A stretch of 64,000 nt of DNA, taken from assembly GCF_001752395.1 (NCBI RefSeq), contig NZ_MKEK01000001.1, forward strand, positions 1,859,259 through 1,923,258, read 5' to 3'. Of this stretch, positions 38,193 to 48,800 are shown piece after piece. The translations under genes were made by a program, and so were the position numbers. Numbering within the stretch: position 1 is the stretch's first letter; the number at the start of each line of letters is the position of its first letter. The stretch is from Rheinheimera salexigens (lineage in GTDB: Bacteria > Pseudomonadota > Gammaproteobacteria > Enterobacterales > Alteromonadaceae). A model generated the notes under the pieces. That model searched no databases and was not told the origin of the DNA. It saw only the letters and a program-made list of their open reading frames with translations.

Positions 38193-39626
38193 ATGGAAGA
38201 GTTTATTGGGGTCTTAAATGACCTAATTTGGAGTGATGCACTTATCTACTTGTGCCTTGGAGCTGGGCTGTTTTATTCGATTTTAACCCGCTTTGGTCAA
38301 GTGCGTCACTTTAAAGAAATGTGTAAATTGCTACTCAGTGGCAATGATTCAGACAAAGGTATTTCTTCTTTTCAAGCTTTAGCCGTCTCATTATCAGGTC
38401 GAGTTGGTGTTGGTAATATCGCTGGGGTAGCCGCTGCAATTGGTTTTGGTGGGCCAGGTGCTATTTTTTGGATGTGGGTAGTGGCTTTTCTGGGCGCCAG
38501 TACAGCCTATGTTGAGTCTACTTTAGGCCAGTTATATAAAGTTGAAGAACAAGGCGAATACCGTGGTGGGCCTGCTTACTATTTTGAACGTTGTTTAGGT
38601 TGGCGTTGGTTAGGTATAGCTTTTGCCATCTCATCGATTATCGCTTGCGGTATTTTCTTACCCGGTGTTCAAGCTAATGCGGTTGGTAATGCAGTCACCC
38701 AGATATTTGGCGATGGCGATATGGTTATCACTTCGTTTGGCGAAGTAGGTACATATAAGCTGATTTCCTTAGCGGTTATTCTACTAGTATTAGGTTTTAT
38801 TATTTTTGGTGGTATTAAGCGCATAGCGTCATTTACCCAAATCGTTGTTCCCTTTATGGCGTTAGGCTACATCATCATGGCGTTAATCGTGGTGTTTTTG
38901 AATATGGATAAAGTGCCGGGTATTTTCTCGCTTATATTTAGTGATGCATTTACAGCACAAGCCGGATTTGGCGCGGCCATTGGCTGGGGAGTTAAACGGG
39001 GTATTTACTCCAACGAAGCTGGCCAAGGTACTGGCCCACATGCGGCCGCCGCGGCTGAAGTTGACCATCCATCACAGCAAGGCTTAGTGCAAGCGTTTTC
39101 AGTCTATGTCGATACCTTGTTTGTTTGTACCGCCACAGCGCTAATGATTTTAATTACCCAACAGTACAACGTGGTGGGTGAGCTAACAGATGGTACTTTC
39201 ATTGTGCAAAATATTGCTGCTTCAACTGAGATTGGCTCTGCAGCCTTTACCCAAATGGCTTTATTCAGTGTGTTTGGTCAGTTTGGTCAAGTATTTGTAG
39301 GTATTGCATTATTCTTCTTCGCCTTCACCACTATTTTAGCTTACTACTACATCACTGAAACTAACGTAGTGTATTTAAACCGGATGTTAAATAACAAACT
39401 GCCCTCATTAGTATTTAAATTACTATTAATGTTTATGGTGGCTTATGGCACGGTGAATAGCGCAGGTTATGTTTGGAATTTAGGTGATATTGGCGTGGGT
39501 TTAATGGCTTGGATTAACATTTTGGGTATTCTGGCTATTTTCTTCATGTATAAACCGACTATGCGCTGCTTGAAGGATTATGAAGAACAGAAAAAAATGG
39601 CGGACCTATTACCTTTGATCCTGTGA
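38193..39626 (+). CDS. Sodium:alanine symporter family (AGCS) transporter, C-terminus shifted out of frame
   Basis: This AGCS-family transporter couples Na+ entry to alanine or glycine uptake. The ATG at 38193 has AAAGGAAG upstream and gives MEEFIGVLNDLIWSD. Family motifs include SLSGRVGVGNIAGVAAAIGFGGPGAIFWMW, FFGGIKRIASFTQ-like sequence in mid-protein, and RGIYSNEAGQGTGPHAAAAAE; about ten membrane segments are visible. The frame reads KDYEEQKKMADLLPLIL and stops at 39626. After the A7 run at 39591-39597, the next frame continues with FDPVKLGIKNATFWEKRLA and ends at 39691, the kind of tail the family usually has. One missing A, a true frameshift or slippage would explain this. The transport core is intact in either case. 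Confidence 0.9.
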   Translation: MEEFIGVLNDLIWSDALIYLCLGAGLFYSILTRFGQVRHFKEMCKLLLSGNDSDKGISSFQALAVSLSGRVGVGNIAGVAAAIGFGGPGAIFWMWVVAFLGASTAYVESTLGQLYKVEEQGEYRGGPAYYFERCLGWRWLGIAFAISSIIACGIFLPGVQANAVGNAVTQIFGDGDMVITSFGEVGTYKLISLAVILLVLGFIIFGGIKRIASFTQIVVPFMALGYIIMALIVVFLNMDKVPGIFSLIFSDAFTAQAGFGAAIGWGVKRGIYSNEAGQGTGPHAAAAAEVDHPSQQGLVQAFSVYVDTLFVCTATALMILITQQYNVVGELTDGTFIVQNIAASTEIGSAAFTQMALFSVFGQFGQVFVGIALFFFAFTTILAYYYITETNVVYLNRMLNNKLPSLVFKLLLMFMVAYGTVNSAGYVWNLGDIGVGLMAWINILGILAIFFMYKPTMRCLKDYEEQKKMADLLPLIL

Positions 39627-39721
39627 AGTTAGGGATTAAAAACGCGACTTTTTGGGAAAAGCGTTTAGCGGATCAAACTAAAAATAAATAACGCTAATTA
39701 GGATCGGATGTAATTAGAACT

Positions 39722-39749
39722 AAAGCCCCTTGTTAAGGGGCTTTTTTTT
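39722..39749 (+). terminator. Rho-independent terminator after the AGCS transporter
   Basis: A strong AAAGCCCCTT / AAGGGGCTTT stem is followed by eight T residues. Confidence 0.92.
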
Positions 39750-39859
39750 GCGTAAACCAACTATACTTAAATACCTTCTTGTTCTATTAGTTATGAGATG
39801 TAACGATTAATAGCAAGTATTTTACTGTAAATAAAATCAATGCCACCAAGGAGCAAGTT

Positions 39860-40210
39860 ATGTTTATTTTTCCAAAAACAATTGTTATCGCGGCAGTACT
39901 CGCAGTATTAAGTTTAGGCTTAACCAGTTGTGATAAAAATTATATGGATGATGAAACCAAGATGCTAGACAAGCGGGTCGTATTAGAAGACGGCGTGGCT
40001 GATGATGTTGAAGTATCGAATGCAGTGATTAAAGCGCTACACGACGAGAGTAAGCTGAGCCAGTTTATGATCAATGTAGAAACGCGTAAAGGCGATGTAA
40101 CGCTTCGAGGTGATGTCGATACCGAAGAGCAACGTAAGCTAGCAGAGCAGGTGACTTTAAGTACCGCTGGAGCTCATACGGTAAATAATGAAATCCGAGT
40201 TAGACAATAG
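39860..40210 (+). CDS. BON-domain lipoprotein
   Basis: The 116-residue protein has a lipoprotein signal peptide with lipobox LTSC (Cys24) and a single BON domain (about residues 50-114: VSNAVIKALHDESKLSQFMINVETRKGDVTLRGDVDTEEQRKLAEQ). BON domains in OsmY-like and YraP-like proteins bind phospholipid or envelope partners. The residue after the lipid-modified Cys is Asp, the classic +2 signal for retention in the inner membrane. AGGAGC precedes the ATG. It stands alone, and a palindrome lies downstream. Confidence 0.85.
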   Translation: MFIFPKTIVIAAVLAVLSLGLTSCDKNYMDDETKMLDKRVVLEDGVADDVEVSNAVIKALHDESKLSQFMINVETRKGDVTLRGDVDTEEQRKLAEQVTLSTAGAHTVNNEIRVRQ

Positions 40211-40240
40211 ATACGTTTTATCAAAGTAGGGATTAGCTTA

Positions 40241-40280
40241 CTCTTAAACATGCATATTATTGCATCATGCATGCTTAAGA
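40241..40280. repeat. Imperfect inverted repeat between BON gene and ABC exporter gene
   Basis: CTCTTAA-A-CATGCAT pairs with ATGCATG-C-TTAAGAG, 15-bp arms with one mismatch and a 10-bp centre. It is convergent-gene spacer DNA, so it may be a bidirectional terminator without a U-tract. Confidence 0.5.
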
Positions 40281-40394
40281 GGCTATTGCTTTTAACTGAT
40301 ACTGATGCTCAGACGGTCAATGTAAATGCGCTGGTATTATCGGTTATAGAGTGCTAAAACTGTTTATATAGCCCGTTACAGTGACGTTAAGAAC

Positions 40395-42293
40395 TTATTC
40401 AACACCAATAAAACCGCCGGTTTGATGGGCCCATAATTGGGCATAAATCCCACCAGATTCGATTAACTCTGCATGACTGCCTTGTTCAATAATTCGGCCT
40501 TGATCTAACACGATAAGCCGATCCATTTGGGCAATAGTCGATAACCGATGGGCAATCGCAATAACAGTTTTACCTTGCATTAAGCTATTTAAACTGGCTT
40601 GAATAGCAGCTTCAACTTCAGAATCTAACGCTGAAGTGGCTTCATCTAAAATCAGTATCGGTGCATTTTTTAACAGTACCCGCGCAATAGCAATGCGCTG
40701 CCTCTGCCCGCCGGAAAGCTTAACACCCCGTTCGCCAACTTGTGCATCAAAGCCGGTATTACCTTTAGCATCGCTTAACTTAGTAATAAAATCTAACGCT
40801 TCAGCCTGTGCTGCTGCTTGTAGTAGCTGCTGTTCAGTCGCGTCCGGCTTACCATATAAAATATTTTCTCTAACTGAGCGATGCAGTAATGAAGTATCTT
40901 GGGTCACCATCGCAATATGTTGGCGTAAGCTATCTTGGCTTACTTGGCTAATATCCTGCCCATCAATTAATATTTGACCGCTTTCAATATCATAAAAACG
41001 TAATAACAGATTGACTAAAGTTGATTTGCCAGCGCCAGAACGACCGACTAAACCAATTTTCTCACCGGGTTTTATGCTTAAATTTAATTGCTGTAATACG
41101 CCGCTATTAGCCTCAGTATTATTAACTTCAGTAACAGTATTAGTACCTGCGACATGAGTATCTGCTGTCGGGGCGGTTTTACCATAGTTAAAGTTAACTT
41201 GCTTAAATTCAATTTGGCCTTGGTTAACAGTTAGCGGTTTAGCATTCTTAACATCACTAATTTCAATCGGTTGTGACAAGGTCGTTATGCCATCAGTTAC
41301 CGTGCCTAAATTCTCAAATAAACCACTTATTTCCCACATTATCCATTGTGCCATACCGTTTAGGCGCAGCGATAAACTTACTGCTATAGCGATCGCCCCC
41401 ACGCTAATGGCACTAGCAGACCATAACCAAATAGATAAGGCGGCTACTGCAAAGACTAAAACATAGTTTAAAGATTGAATAGAGACGCTTAATCCGGTTG
41501 CTAAGCGCATTTGTCGATACACAGGACGTAAGAATAATTCCATACTGTCGCGGCTATAGGCTTCTTCACGGTGAGTATGCGAGAACAACTTAATAGTGCT
41601 GATATTAGTATAACTATCAACAATTCGGCCGGTCATTTCAGAGCGGGCGTCAGCTTGCAAAGTCGCAGCTTGTTTTAATCGCGGTACAAAATAAAACTGC
41701 AAACCAATATAAATGGCTAGCCAGACCAACATGGGAATAATCAACCGCACATCAGCATCAGCAACAAAATACAACATAGAGCCAAAATAAACCAAAATAT
41801 AGACTAATACATCGAGTAGTTTCATCACGGTTTCGCGTACGGCTAGCGAGGTTTGCAACACTTTAGTGGCAATGCGCCCGGCAAAATCGTTTTGATAAAA
41901 ACTCAGACTTTGCCGTAATAAATAACGGTGCGTTAACCAACGAATAGACATAGGAAAATTGCCCAGCAACGTTTGGTGTAATATCGCAGCATGAAAAAAA
42001 CTTAACGCCGGCAAAAACACCACCGTCACTAAACCCATTTTAATTAACGTTGCACTTTGGGTGGAAAATAAATTTTCACGCTCACTTTGGCTTAACCAAT
42101 CAACTAATTGGCCCATAAAACTAAAAAGTGATACTTCTAGTATGGCTAATAAAGCCGTGCTGATAGACATTAACAGTAATGGCCATTCCATGCCTTTACT
42201 GTAATGCCGGCAAAATGCATACAAGCTTTGCGGGGGTTGACCAGGCTCAGTCGAAGGGAAGGGTTTGATAATACGTTCAAAAAAGCTGAGCAT
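40395..42293 (-). CDS. ABC transporter, fused permease and ATPase (exporter, MsbA-like half-transporter)
   Basis: The 632-residue protein has an N-terminal six-helix exporter membrane domain (about residues 30-345) and a C-terminal ATPase: Walker A GLVGRSGAGKST, Q-loop MVTQDTSLLHRS, signature LSGGQRQR, Walker B ILILDEATSALDSE and the His switch IAIAHRLST. A short Thr/Asn-rich insertion precedes the ATPase (TADTHVAGTNTVTEVNNTE). It is a homodimeric half-transporter. The substrate (lipid, drug or peptide) cannot be told from sequence, and no partner gene is adjacent. AGGAATTTAG precedes the ATG. Confidence 0.9.
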   Translation of the reverse strand: MLSFFERIIKPFPSTEPGQPPQSLYAFCRHYSKGMEWPLLLMSISTALLAILEVSLFSFMGQLVDWLSQSERENLFSTQSATLIKMGLVTVVFLPALSFFHAAILHQTLLGNFPMSIRWLTHRYLLRQSLSFYQNDFAGRIATKVLQTSLAVRETVMKLLDVLVYILVYFGSMLYFVADADVRLIIPMLVWLAIYIGLQFYFVPRLKQAATLQADARSEMTGRIVDSYTNISTIKLFSHTHREEAYSRDSMELFLRPVYRQMRLATGLSVSIQSLNYVLVFAVAALSIWLWSASAISVGAIAIAVSLSLRLNGMAQWIMWEISGLFENLGTVTDGITTLSQPIEISDVKNAKPLTVNQGQIEFKQVNFNYGKTAPTADTHVAGTNTVTEVNNTEANSGVLQQLNLSIKPGEKIGLVGRSGAGKSTLVNLLLRFYDIESGQILIDGQDISQVSQDSLRQHIAMVTQDTSLLHRSVRENILYGKPDATEQQLLQAAAQAEALDFITKLSDAKGNTGFDAQVGERGVKLSGGQRQRIAIARVLLKNAPILILDEATSALDSEVEAAIQASLNSLMQGKTVIAIAHRLSTIAQMDRLIVLDQGRIIEQGSHAELIESGGIYAQLWAHQTGGFIGVE

Positions 42294-42553
42294 CTAAATT
42301 CCTGATAACTATTTGGGTTGAAAATTAAGGAGCTAAAAATTATGATCTAATAATTAAGGGTGAAAATATAAATAGATAAAGTTTATTAGCTAATATTGTA
42401 CCGTAATGTCGCTAAATTGCATGATTGTCATAACAGTCTTGCAGTGTTTGTGCATATAATAGCTGTGATAAAGCCGATTGCTGTGTATCATAAATGTTCT
42501 TTATTCTACTAATTAACTTCAGTTTTCATCTCGATTATTCGTAAAGGAATTTC

Positions 42554-44419
42554 ATGGAAAAGATTTCTGCCACTTTGGCGCTGTTAGGTATTTTGTCTCT
42601 TTTTTGCCAATGGTTAGGCTGGAAGTTACGGTTACCCGCTATTTTACCTTTGCTAATAGCAGGATTATTATTAGGACCTGGTTTTAGTGTATTAGATCCT
42701 GATGCTTTATTTGGCGATTTATTATTTCCAATAATTTCCTTAGGTGTCGCGGTAATTCTATTTGAAGGGGCATTAACCCTAAACTTTAAAGAAATTAAAG
42801 ATCATGGTCGCATGGTAACTAATCTCGTCTCAATCGGCGCGTTAATTACTATGGGCATTTGTGCTTTAGCTTCACACTATATTGTCGGTTTTAGCTGGGA
42901 AATTGCCCTGTTATTTGGTGCCTTAATTTGTGTTACCGGCCCAACTGTTATAGTACCCATGCTTAGAACGGTGCGACCCACCGCAAAGCTAGCCAGTATC
43001 TTGCGTTGGGAAGGCATTGTTATTGACCCTCTAGGCGCATTGTTTGCAGTATTAGTATTTGAATACATTGCTGTTGCATCAGACTCAACCACGCATATGC
43101 TGACGGCCTTAGGCTTAATGTTATCCATTGGCTTAGGCATTGGTGCTATCAGCGGCTATTTAATGGGTATTATTCTGCGCCGAAATCTCTTACCGCATTA
43201 TTTGCAAAATACCGCTGTACTGACCATTATGCTGGGTGTTTTTGTTGGCTCTAATTTATTACAAGAAGAAAGTGGTTTACTAACAGTAACCGTGATGGGT
43301 ATCTGGTTAACCAATATGCGTGGTGTTGATATTGGTGAAATTTTAGAGTTCAAAGAAACCTTAACTGTTCTGCTTATTTCAGCGTTATTTATTTTACTTG
43401 CGGCACGTTTAGACTCTGACGCTATGTTAAGTTTAGGCTGGGGCGGACTAGTATTATTGTTAGTGGTGATGCTAGTAGCACGGCCCATAAGTATTTGGTT
43501 TTCAGCCATTGGCACCTCGTTAAAAACCAATGAAAAATGGTTTTTAAGTTGGGTAGCGCCGCGCGGTATCGTTGCCGCAGCCGTATCATCATTATTTGCC
43601 ATAAAACTTGAAGCGCTTGGCTATGAAGGTGCATCGCAAATTGTACCATTAGTGTTTTTGGTTATTATAGGTACTGTGGTTATTCAAAGCTTAACCGCGG
43701 GTACCTGGGCCAGAAAACTAGGTGTCGCAGCGGGCTCTAATCAAGGAATTTTAATTTTTGGCGCCTCTAAGTTTGCCCGCGAATTAGCCAAAGTGCTTTT
43801 AGCGCGAGAGTATCGAGTCGTTCTAGCAGACAGCAACTGGGATAATATCCGTTTAGCTCGCATGGACAGTATCCCTGTTTACTTTGGCAACCCGGCATCA
43901 GAGCATGCTGAAAACTACCTTGATTTAACGGGCGTAGGGCGGGTGTTTATTATTTCACCTTATCGACAAATGAACCCCTTAGTCAGTTTTCACTTCCAAG
44001 ATATTTATGGTGTCGACAAAGTGTTTGGCTTAAATAGCGCCGAAGCGGTGAGTGCTAGACATCAAATGTCAGAGACCTATGTTAAACGTTTAAGCTTATT
44101 TGGCGAGCACATGTCGTACGCCAAGCTGTCTAGCATGGTGGCGCGTGGGGCGGTAATAAAAACCACTAATATTACAGAAAGCTTTACCTTTGAACATTTT
44201 GTTAAGCGTTATGGTGATGGCGCTTTACCCCTGTTATACATTAAAGATAAAAAGCTGCATGTTATAACCGGTAACACCAAAAACACCATCCCTCACGATG
44301 TAGAGTTAATTAGTTTAATCTCTGCTCATGCCTTGCTTGAAGCTAAAGGTGTTGATGCGCTGGAACAATCACAGCAGCATGCACAACCTATTAGCAAAGA
44401 GCCAACGGCTGAGGGTTAA
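42554..44419 (+). CDS. CPA1-type Na+(K+)/H+ antiporter with C-terminal RCK domain
   Basis: The 621-residue protein has about 12 membrane segments in the first 385 residues. They include the antiporter segments ILFEGALTLNFKEIK and ICVTGPTVIVPMLRTV, and SWVAPRGIVAAAVSSLFAIKL. A cytoplasmic RCK/TrkA-N domain begins near residue 394 with a Rossmann start, ILIFGASKFARELAKVLLA. It resembles the NhaP/KefB-like bacterial antiporters that keep Na+, K+ and pH balance; ion preference is not predictable. AAAGGAATTTC precedes the ATG. It is monocistronic, with a terminator downstream and a 260-bp AT-rich region upstream shared with the divergent ABC gene. Confidence 0.9.
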   Translation: MEKISATLALLGILSLFCQWLGWKLRLPAILPLLIAGLLLGPGFSVLDPDALFGDLLFPIISLGVAVILFEGALTLNFKEIKDHGRMVTNLVSIGALITMGICALASHYIVGFSWEIALLFGALICVTGPTVIVPMLRTVRPTAKLASILRWEGIVIDPLGALFAVLVFEYIAVASDSTTHMLTALGLMLSIGLGIGAISGYLMGIILRRNLLPHYLQNTAVLTIMLGVFVGSNLLQEESGLLTVTVMGIWLTNMRGVDIGEILEFKETLTVLLISALFILLAARLDSDAMLSLGWGGLVLLLVVMLVARPISIWFSAIGTSLKTNEKWFLSWVAPRGIVAAAVSSLFAIKLEALGYEGASQIVPLVFLVIIGTVVIQSLTAGTWARKLGVAAGSNQGILIFGASKFARELAKVLLAREYRVVLADSNWDNIRLARMDSIPVYFGNPASEHAENYLDLTGVGRVFIISPYRQMNPLVSFHFQDIYGVDKVFGLNSAEAVSARHQMSETYVKRLSLFGEHMSYAKLSSMVARGAVIKTTNITESFTFEHFVKRYGDGALPLLYIKDKKLHVITGNTKNTIPHDVELISLISAHALLEAKGVDALEQSQQHAQPISKEPTAEG

Positions 44420-44429
44420 TCACGAAACT

Positions 44430-44459
44430 AAAAGGCATTGGCTAATTTCAATGCCTTTT
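44430..44459 (+). terminator. Rho-independent terminator after the antiporter gene
   Basis: A 10-bp stem, AAAAGGCATT / AATGCCTTTT, with a 10-nt loop and a short T-run. Confidence 0.75.
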
Positions 44460-44659
44460 ACGCTTCTGTATAGTGCATTACTAATTTCGAACTCATACGC
44501 AACGAACTTTTTATTAAGCCGTCGTAGTTTCTGATATAATATCGAAATTAAAATAGTTTTACTTAAGCACTTAATTTAAACACTTAACTTTAAATACTGT
44601 AACTTAAAACACTGCTCAGGCAACAACGGCAGTTAATTTGCTACACCGAGACAGAATTA

Positions 44660-45241
44660 ATGACTATTAAACTTGTTACGGCAACGGTGTTGCCAACGCC
44701 ATTTGCTGAATTTCGTTTGCATGGTTTCTTAGCAGATAATGGTAAAGAGCATGTTGCTTTAACCTTAGGTGATGTCAGCACAGATTCTCCAGTACTCGCT
44801 CGCGTTCATTCCGAATGTTTAACCGGCGATGCCTTATTTAGCTTACGTTGCGATTGTGGTCCACAGTTAGAAGCGGCGATGCAAAAAATAGCGGCGGAAG
44901 GTCGGGGCATTATTTTATATTTACGCCAAGAAGGCCGAGGCATAGGGTTAATTAATAAAATTCGGGCCTACGCCGAGCAAGATAAAGGCTTAGATACCGT
45001 GGAAGCTAATGAGATTTTAGGCTTTTTACCCGATCTACGTGAATATGATGTCGCGGCAGAGATGTTTAAACAGTTAGGCGTGCAACAAATTCGTTTACTG
45101 ACTAATAATCCAAGAAAGGTCACTAAATTGACCGATGCTGGAATTAATGTGGTTGAACGCGTGCAACATCGAGTAAAAACGTCTAGTTATAATCAGCGTT
45201 ATTTAGCCACAAAAGCCGATAAGTTAGGCCATTTACCCTAA
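44660..45241 (+). CDS. ribA: GTP cyclohydrolase II
   Basis: RibA opens the imidazole ring of GTP in the first step of riboflavin synthesis. The 193-residue stand-alone protein (E. coli 196) is not fused to RibB. Zinc ligands are visible in [20 protein letters not shown]. The substrate block [19 protein letters not shown] and the [10 protein letters not shown] region are intact. The upstream 240 bp hold a terminator for the previous gene and AT-rich sequence; I see no FMN riboswitch. The ribosome site before the ATG at 44660 is weak. Confidence 0.96.
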   Translation: MTIKLVTATVLPTPFAEFRLHGFLADNGKEHVALTLGDVSTDSPVLARVHSECLTGDALFSLRCDCGPQLEAAMQKIAAEGRGIILYLRQEGRGIGLINKIRAYAEQDKGLDTVEANEILGFLPDLREYDVAAEMFKQLGVQQIRLLTNNPRKVTKLTDAGINVVERVQHRVKTSSYNQRYLATKADKLGHLP

Positions 45242-45344
45242 TCTATCGCTATACTGTTTATAGTAAATATATTTAAAAAAAACGTACTTAAAATAAGCCA
45301 CTCGGCTATTTTGAAATTAATTGTTTAGTTACAGGATCTTACTT

Positions 45345-45812
45345 TTGACCAATAATGATGTGTTACGCAGCCTGCGTTATAGTTTAAATATCAATAATCA
45401 ATCCATGATTGAGATTTTTGCTTTAACCGATATTTTAGTCACTAAACAGCAAGTGATTGACTGGTTAGTTAAAGAAGAAGAGCCAGGCTATCAGGCTATT
45501 TCTGATGTAATGATGGCCAGCTTTTTAAATGGCTTAATTATTTTACGCCGTGGTAAAAAAGACGGTGCCATTCCACAGCCTGAAACTACTTTAAATCACA
45601 ATATTATTTTTCGTAAATTAAAAATAGCCTTTGATTTAAAAGATGATGATATTTTAGCCTTATTAGCAAAATCTGAGTTCAAATTAGGCAAACATGAGTT
45701 AAGTGCTTTTTTCCGTCGCGCTGACCATAAACATTACCGCGAATGTCATGACCAAGTTTTACGTTATTTTTTACGTGGTATACAACTTACTCACCGTCCA
45801 GATAACACCTAA
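45345..45812 (+). CDS. yehS: DUF1456 family protein, YehS-like
   Basis: This is a 155-residue protein of unknown function that matches E. coli YehS (156 residues) along its length. Two similar DUF1456 units are visible: TNNDVLRSLRYSLNINNQSM near the N-terminus and NNIIF-like HNIIFRKLKIAFDLKDDDIL in the middle, each followed by a helical stretch. It ends FFRRADHKHYRECHDQVLRYFLRGI. I start it at TTG 45345, which has AGGA eight bases upstream and matches YehS; the open frame begins 24 bases earlier. It sits alone between ribA and ydiJ. Confidence 0.88.
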   Translation: MTNNDVLRSLRYSLNINNQSMIEIFALTDILVTKQQVIDWLVKEEEPGYQAISDVMMASFLNGLIILRRGKKDGAIPQPETTLNHNIIFRKLKIAFDLKDDDILALLAKSEFKLGKHELSAFFRRADHKHYRECHDQVLRYFLRGIQLTHRPDNT

Positions 45813-45879
45813 ATCCTGTTAAACCTTCAGCAAAGTTAATGTTATACTACTGTCACTTTTAGTCGAGTGTCAGTAGTCT

Positions 45880-48800
45880 ATGATCCCTAAGCTTGTACCT
45901 GAACAGGCACTAGATGCCAGTATTGTTGCCTATAGCCATGCGCTTATTGCCGCAGGTTTTACCGGTGATATTGAAACAAATTATGCCAGTCGTTTAGCGG
46001 TTGCAACTGATAACAGTGTCTATCAAGTTTTACCGCAAGCCGTTTTGTTGCCTAAAACCACCGAAGATCTAGTCATTTTAACTTCGTTGGCTCAAACCTC
46101 GACCTTTGCTCATATTAAATTTAGCCCACGTGGTGGCGGTACCGGTACTAATGGTCAGTCATTGACTGAGCATGTTGTAGTCGATATCTCGCGGCACATG
46201 CGGACTATCTTGGAAATAAACTTAGAGCAGCGCTGGGTGAGAGTGCAAGCTGGTGTGATTAAAGATCAGCTAAATGCGTTCTTAAAGCCCTATGGCTTTT
46301 TCTTTGCTCCAGACTTATCTACCTCTAACCGCGCCACTATCGGTGGTATGGTAAATACTGACGCATCTGGTCAAGGCTCGTTAGTCTATGGCAAAACCAG
46401 TAATCACGTACTGGGTCTTAAAACGGTTTTAATTGATGGCCAAGTGCTGAATAGCGCCAAAATGCCGATTTCTGAAGCTGAAAAACTCGCCGAGCAAGAT
46501 AATACTATTGGACGTTTATACCGTCAGGTTATTCGTAGTTGCCGCGACCATCGCCAGCAGATTTTAAGCACATTCCCGCGTTTAAACCGGTTTTTAACCG
46601 GCTACGACTTAGAGAACGTCTTTAATACTGACTTAAGCCAATTCGACCTATCACGGATTATCACAGGCTCTGAAGGTTCGCTAGGCTTTGTGGTTGAAGC
46701 AAAGCTTAATATTACCCCCATTGCTAAATACAAATGCTTGGTTAATGTAAAGTACGACAGTTTTGATAGCGCTTTACGCAATGCGCCATTTTTAGTCCAA
46801 GCTCAAGCTACCTCGGTTGAAACCGTTGATAGCAAAGTGCTTAATTTAGCCCGTGCCGATATTATTTGGCATCAAGTTAAAGATTATATTACTGATGTTG
46901 CTGGTAGCGATATGCTTGGCCTGAACATGGTTGAGTTTAATAGCGAACAGCAGCAAGATATTGAACAGAAAATTGCCGTGCTTAGTGCGCGTTTAGACCA
47001 TGCCGTTGAACATAAACTAGATGGCATTATTGGCTATCAAATTACCTATGATAACCAAGCGATTAATCATATTTATGCTATGCGCAAAAAAGCCGTAGGG
47101 TTACTAGGCAATATTCAAGGCCGGCAAAAACCGATAGCCTTTGCTGAAGACACCGCAGTACCACCAGAGAATTTAGCCGATTATATTCAAGAGTTTCGCA
47201 GTTTATTAGATCAACATGGTTTGCAATATGGCATGTTTGGTCATGTCGATGCTGGTGTACTACACGTTAGGCCTGCACTGGATTTATGCGATCCGGCGCA
47301 AGAGCAATTAATGCGTACTATCTCTGATCAAGTTGTTGCATTAACCGCTAAATATGGCGGTTTAATGTGGGGCGAGCACGGTAAAGGCTATCGTAGTGAA
47401 TATGGTCCAGCTTTTTTTGGTGAAGCGCTGTTTACTGAACTGCGAAAAATTAAAGCCGCTTTTGATGCTAACAATCGATTAAATCCCGGTAAAATTTGTA
47501 CGCCTTATCATAGCAACGAGCAATTGGTCAGTGTTGATGGCACTAAGCGTGCGTTTTATGATCGGCAAATTCCCATAGCCGTCAAAGATAGCTTTAATAG
47601 CAGTTTAGATTGTAACGGTAATGGTTTATGTTTTAACTACGAAGCTAGTTCACCTATGTGTCCGTCAAGCAAAATCACTAAAGATCGGCGGCATAGCCCT
47701 AAAGGTCGGGCAGGGTTAATGCGCGAATGGTTACGCTTAACCGAATTACAGGGTGTCGATGTACTGGCCACAGAACAACAACTACAAAATAATAGCACTA
47801 GCATTAAAGACTTATGGTCACGCATTAAAAACACTTTAGCCAAACGCAATGGTGAACAAGATTTTTCTCATCAAGTAATGGAAGCGATGGAAGGCTGTTT
47901 AGCCTGTAAAGCCTGTGCCGGACAATGTCCGATTAAAGTGGATGTACCGTCGTTTCGTTCAAGATTTTTGCAGCTATATCACAGCCGCTATTTACGACCG
48001 GCCAAAGATTATATTGTGGGTAATATAGAACGCACTGCGCCGTTATTAGCCAAGGCACCTCGATTAATCAATTTTGTGTTAAAACGAGACCTAACCGCTT
48101 CAATATTAAAACGCAGTGTCGGTTACGTTGATACGCCGTTGTTATCAGTGCCCACTTTGGCTCAGCAGGTTAAAAAACGTTATGGGTTTGATTTAACCCA
48201 GTTACAGCAATTGACTGAGCAGCAACGGCAAAAAACAGTGTTATTAGTTCAAGATCCTTTTACTAGCTTTTATGAAGCTGAACTGGTTGCTGATGCGCTA
48301 CGTTTACTAGAGAAACTCGGCTTTCAACCGGTATTACTGCCATTTTTACCGAATGGTAAACCGCAACATGTTAAAGGTTTTTTACGTGATTTTGCTAAAA
48401 CTGCGGCAACGGCAGCGCAATTTTTAAATCAATTACATCAGTTGCAACTGCCTATGCTTGGCTTGGATGCGTCGTTAGTGTTGGTGTATCGTGATGAATA
48501 TAATAAAACCTTAGAAAAAAAACGTGGCGATTTTAAGGTGCAGTTACTGCATGAATGGTTAGTACAGCAGTCTTTGCCTAGTGCCGCGGTAAGCCAAGAG
48601 TTTGCATTACTTGCCCATTGCACCGAAAAAACGGCTTTGCCAGCAACAGAAAAAGCCTGGCAAGATATCTTTAGCCGTAGCGGTTTAAGCTTACAGTCGG
48701 TTAGTGTTGGTTGCTGTGGTATGGCAGGAACTTATGGTCATGAAGCGCAGAACCTAGAAAATAGCCAAGCCTTATTTGATTTAAGTTGGCGCAACCCGGT

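Noticed and set aside
43198..43602. 134-codon open frame antisense to the antiporter gene
   Set aside because: It is opposite a transmembrane coding region; such shadows are common and this one looks non-protein-like.
44420..44659. Search for an FMN riboswitch before ribA
   Set aside because: Only a terminator of the previous gene and AT-rich DNA are visible; no RFN-type conserved blocks were found.
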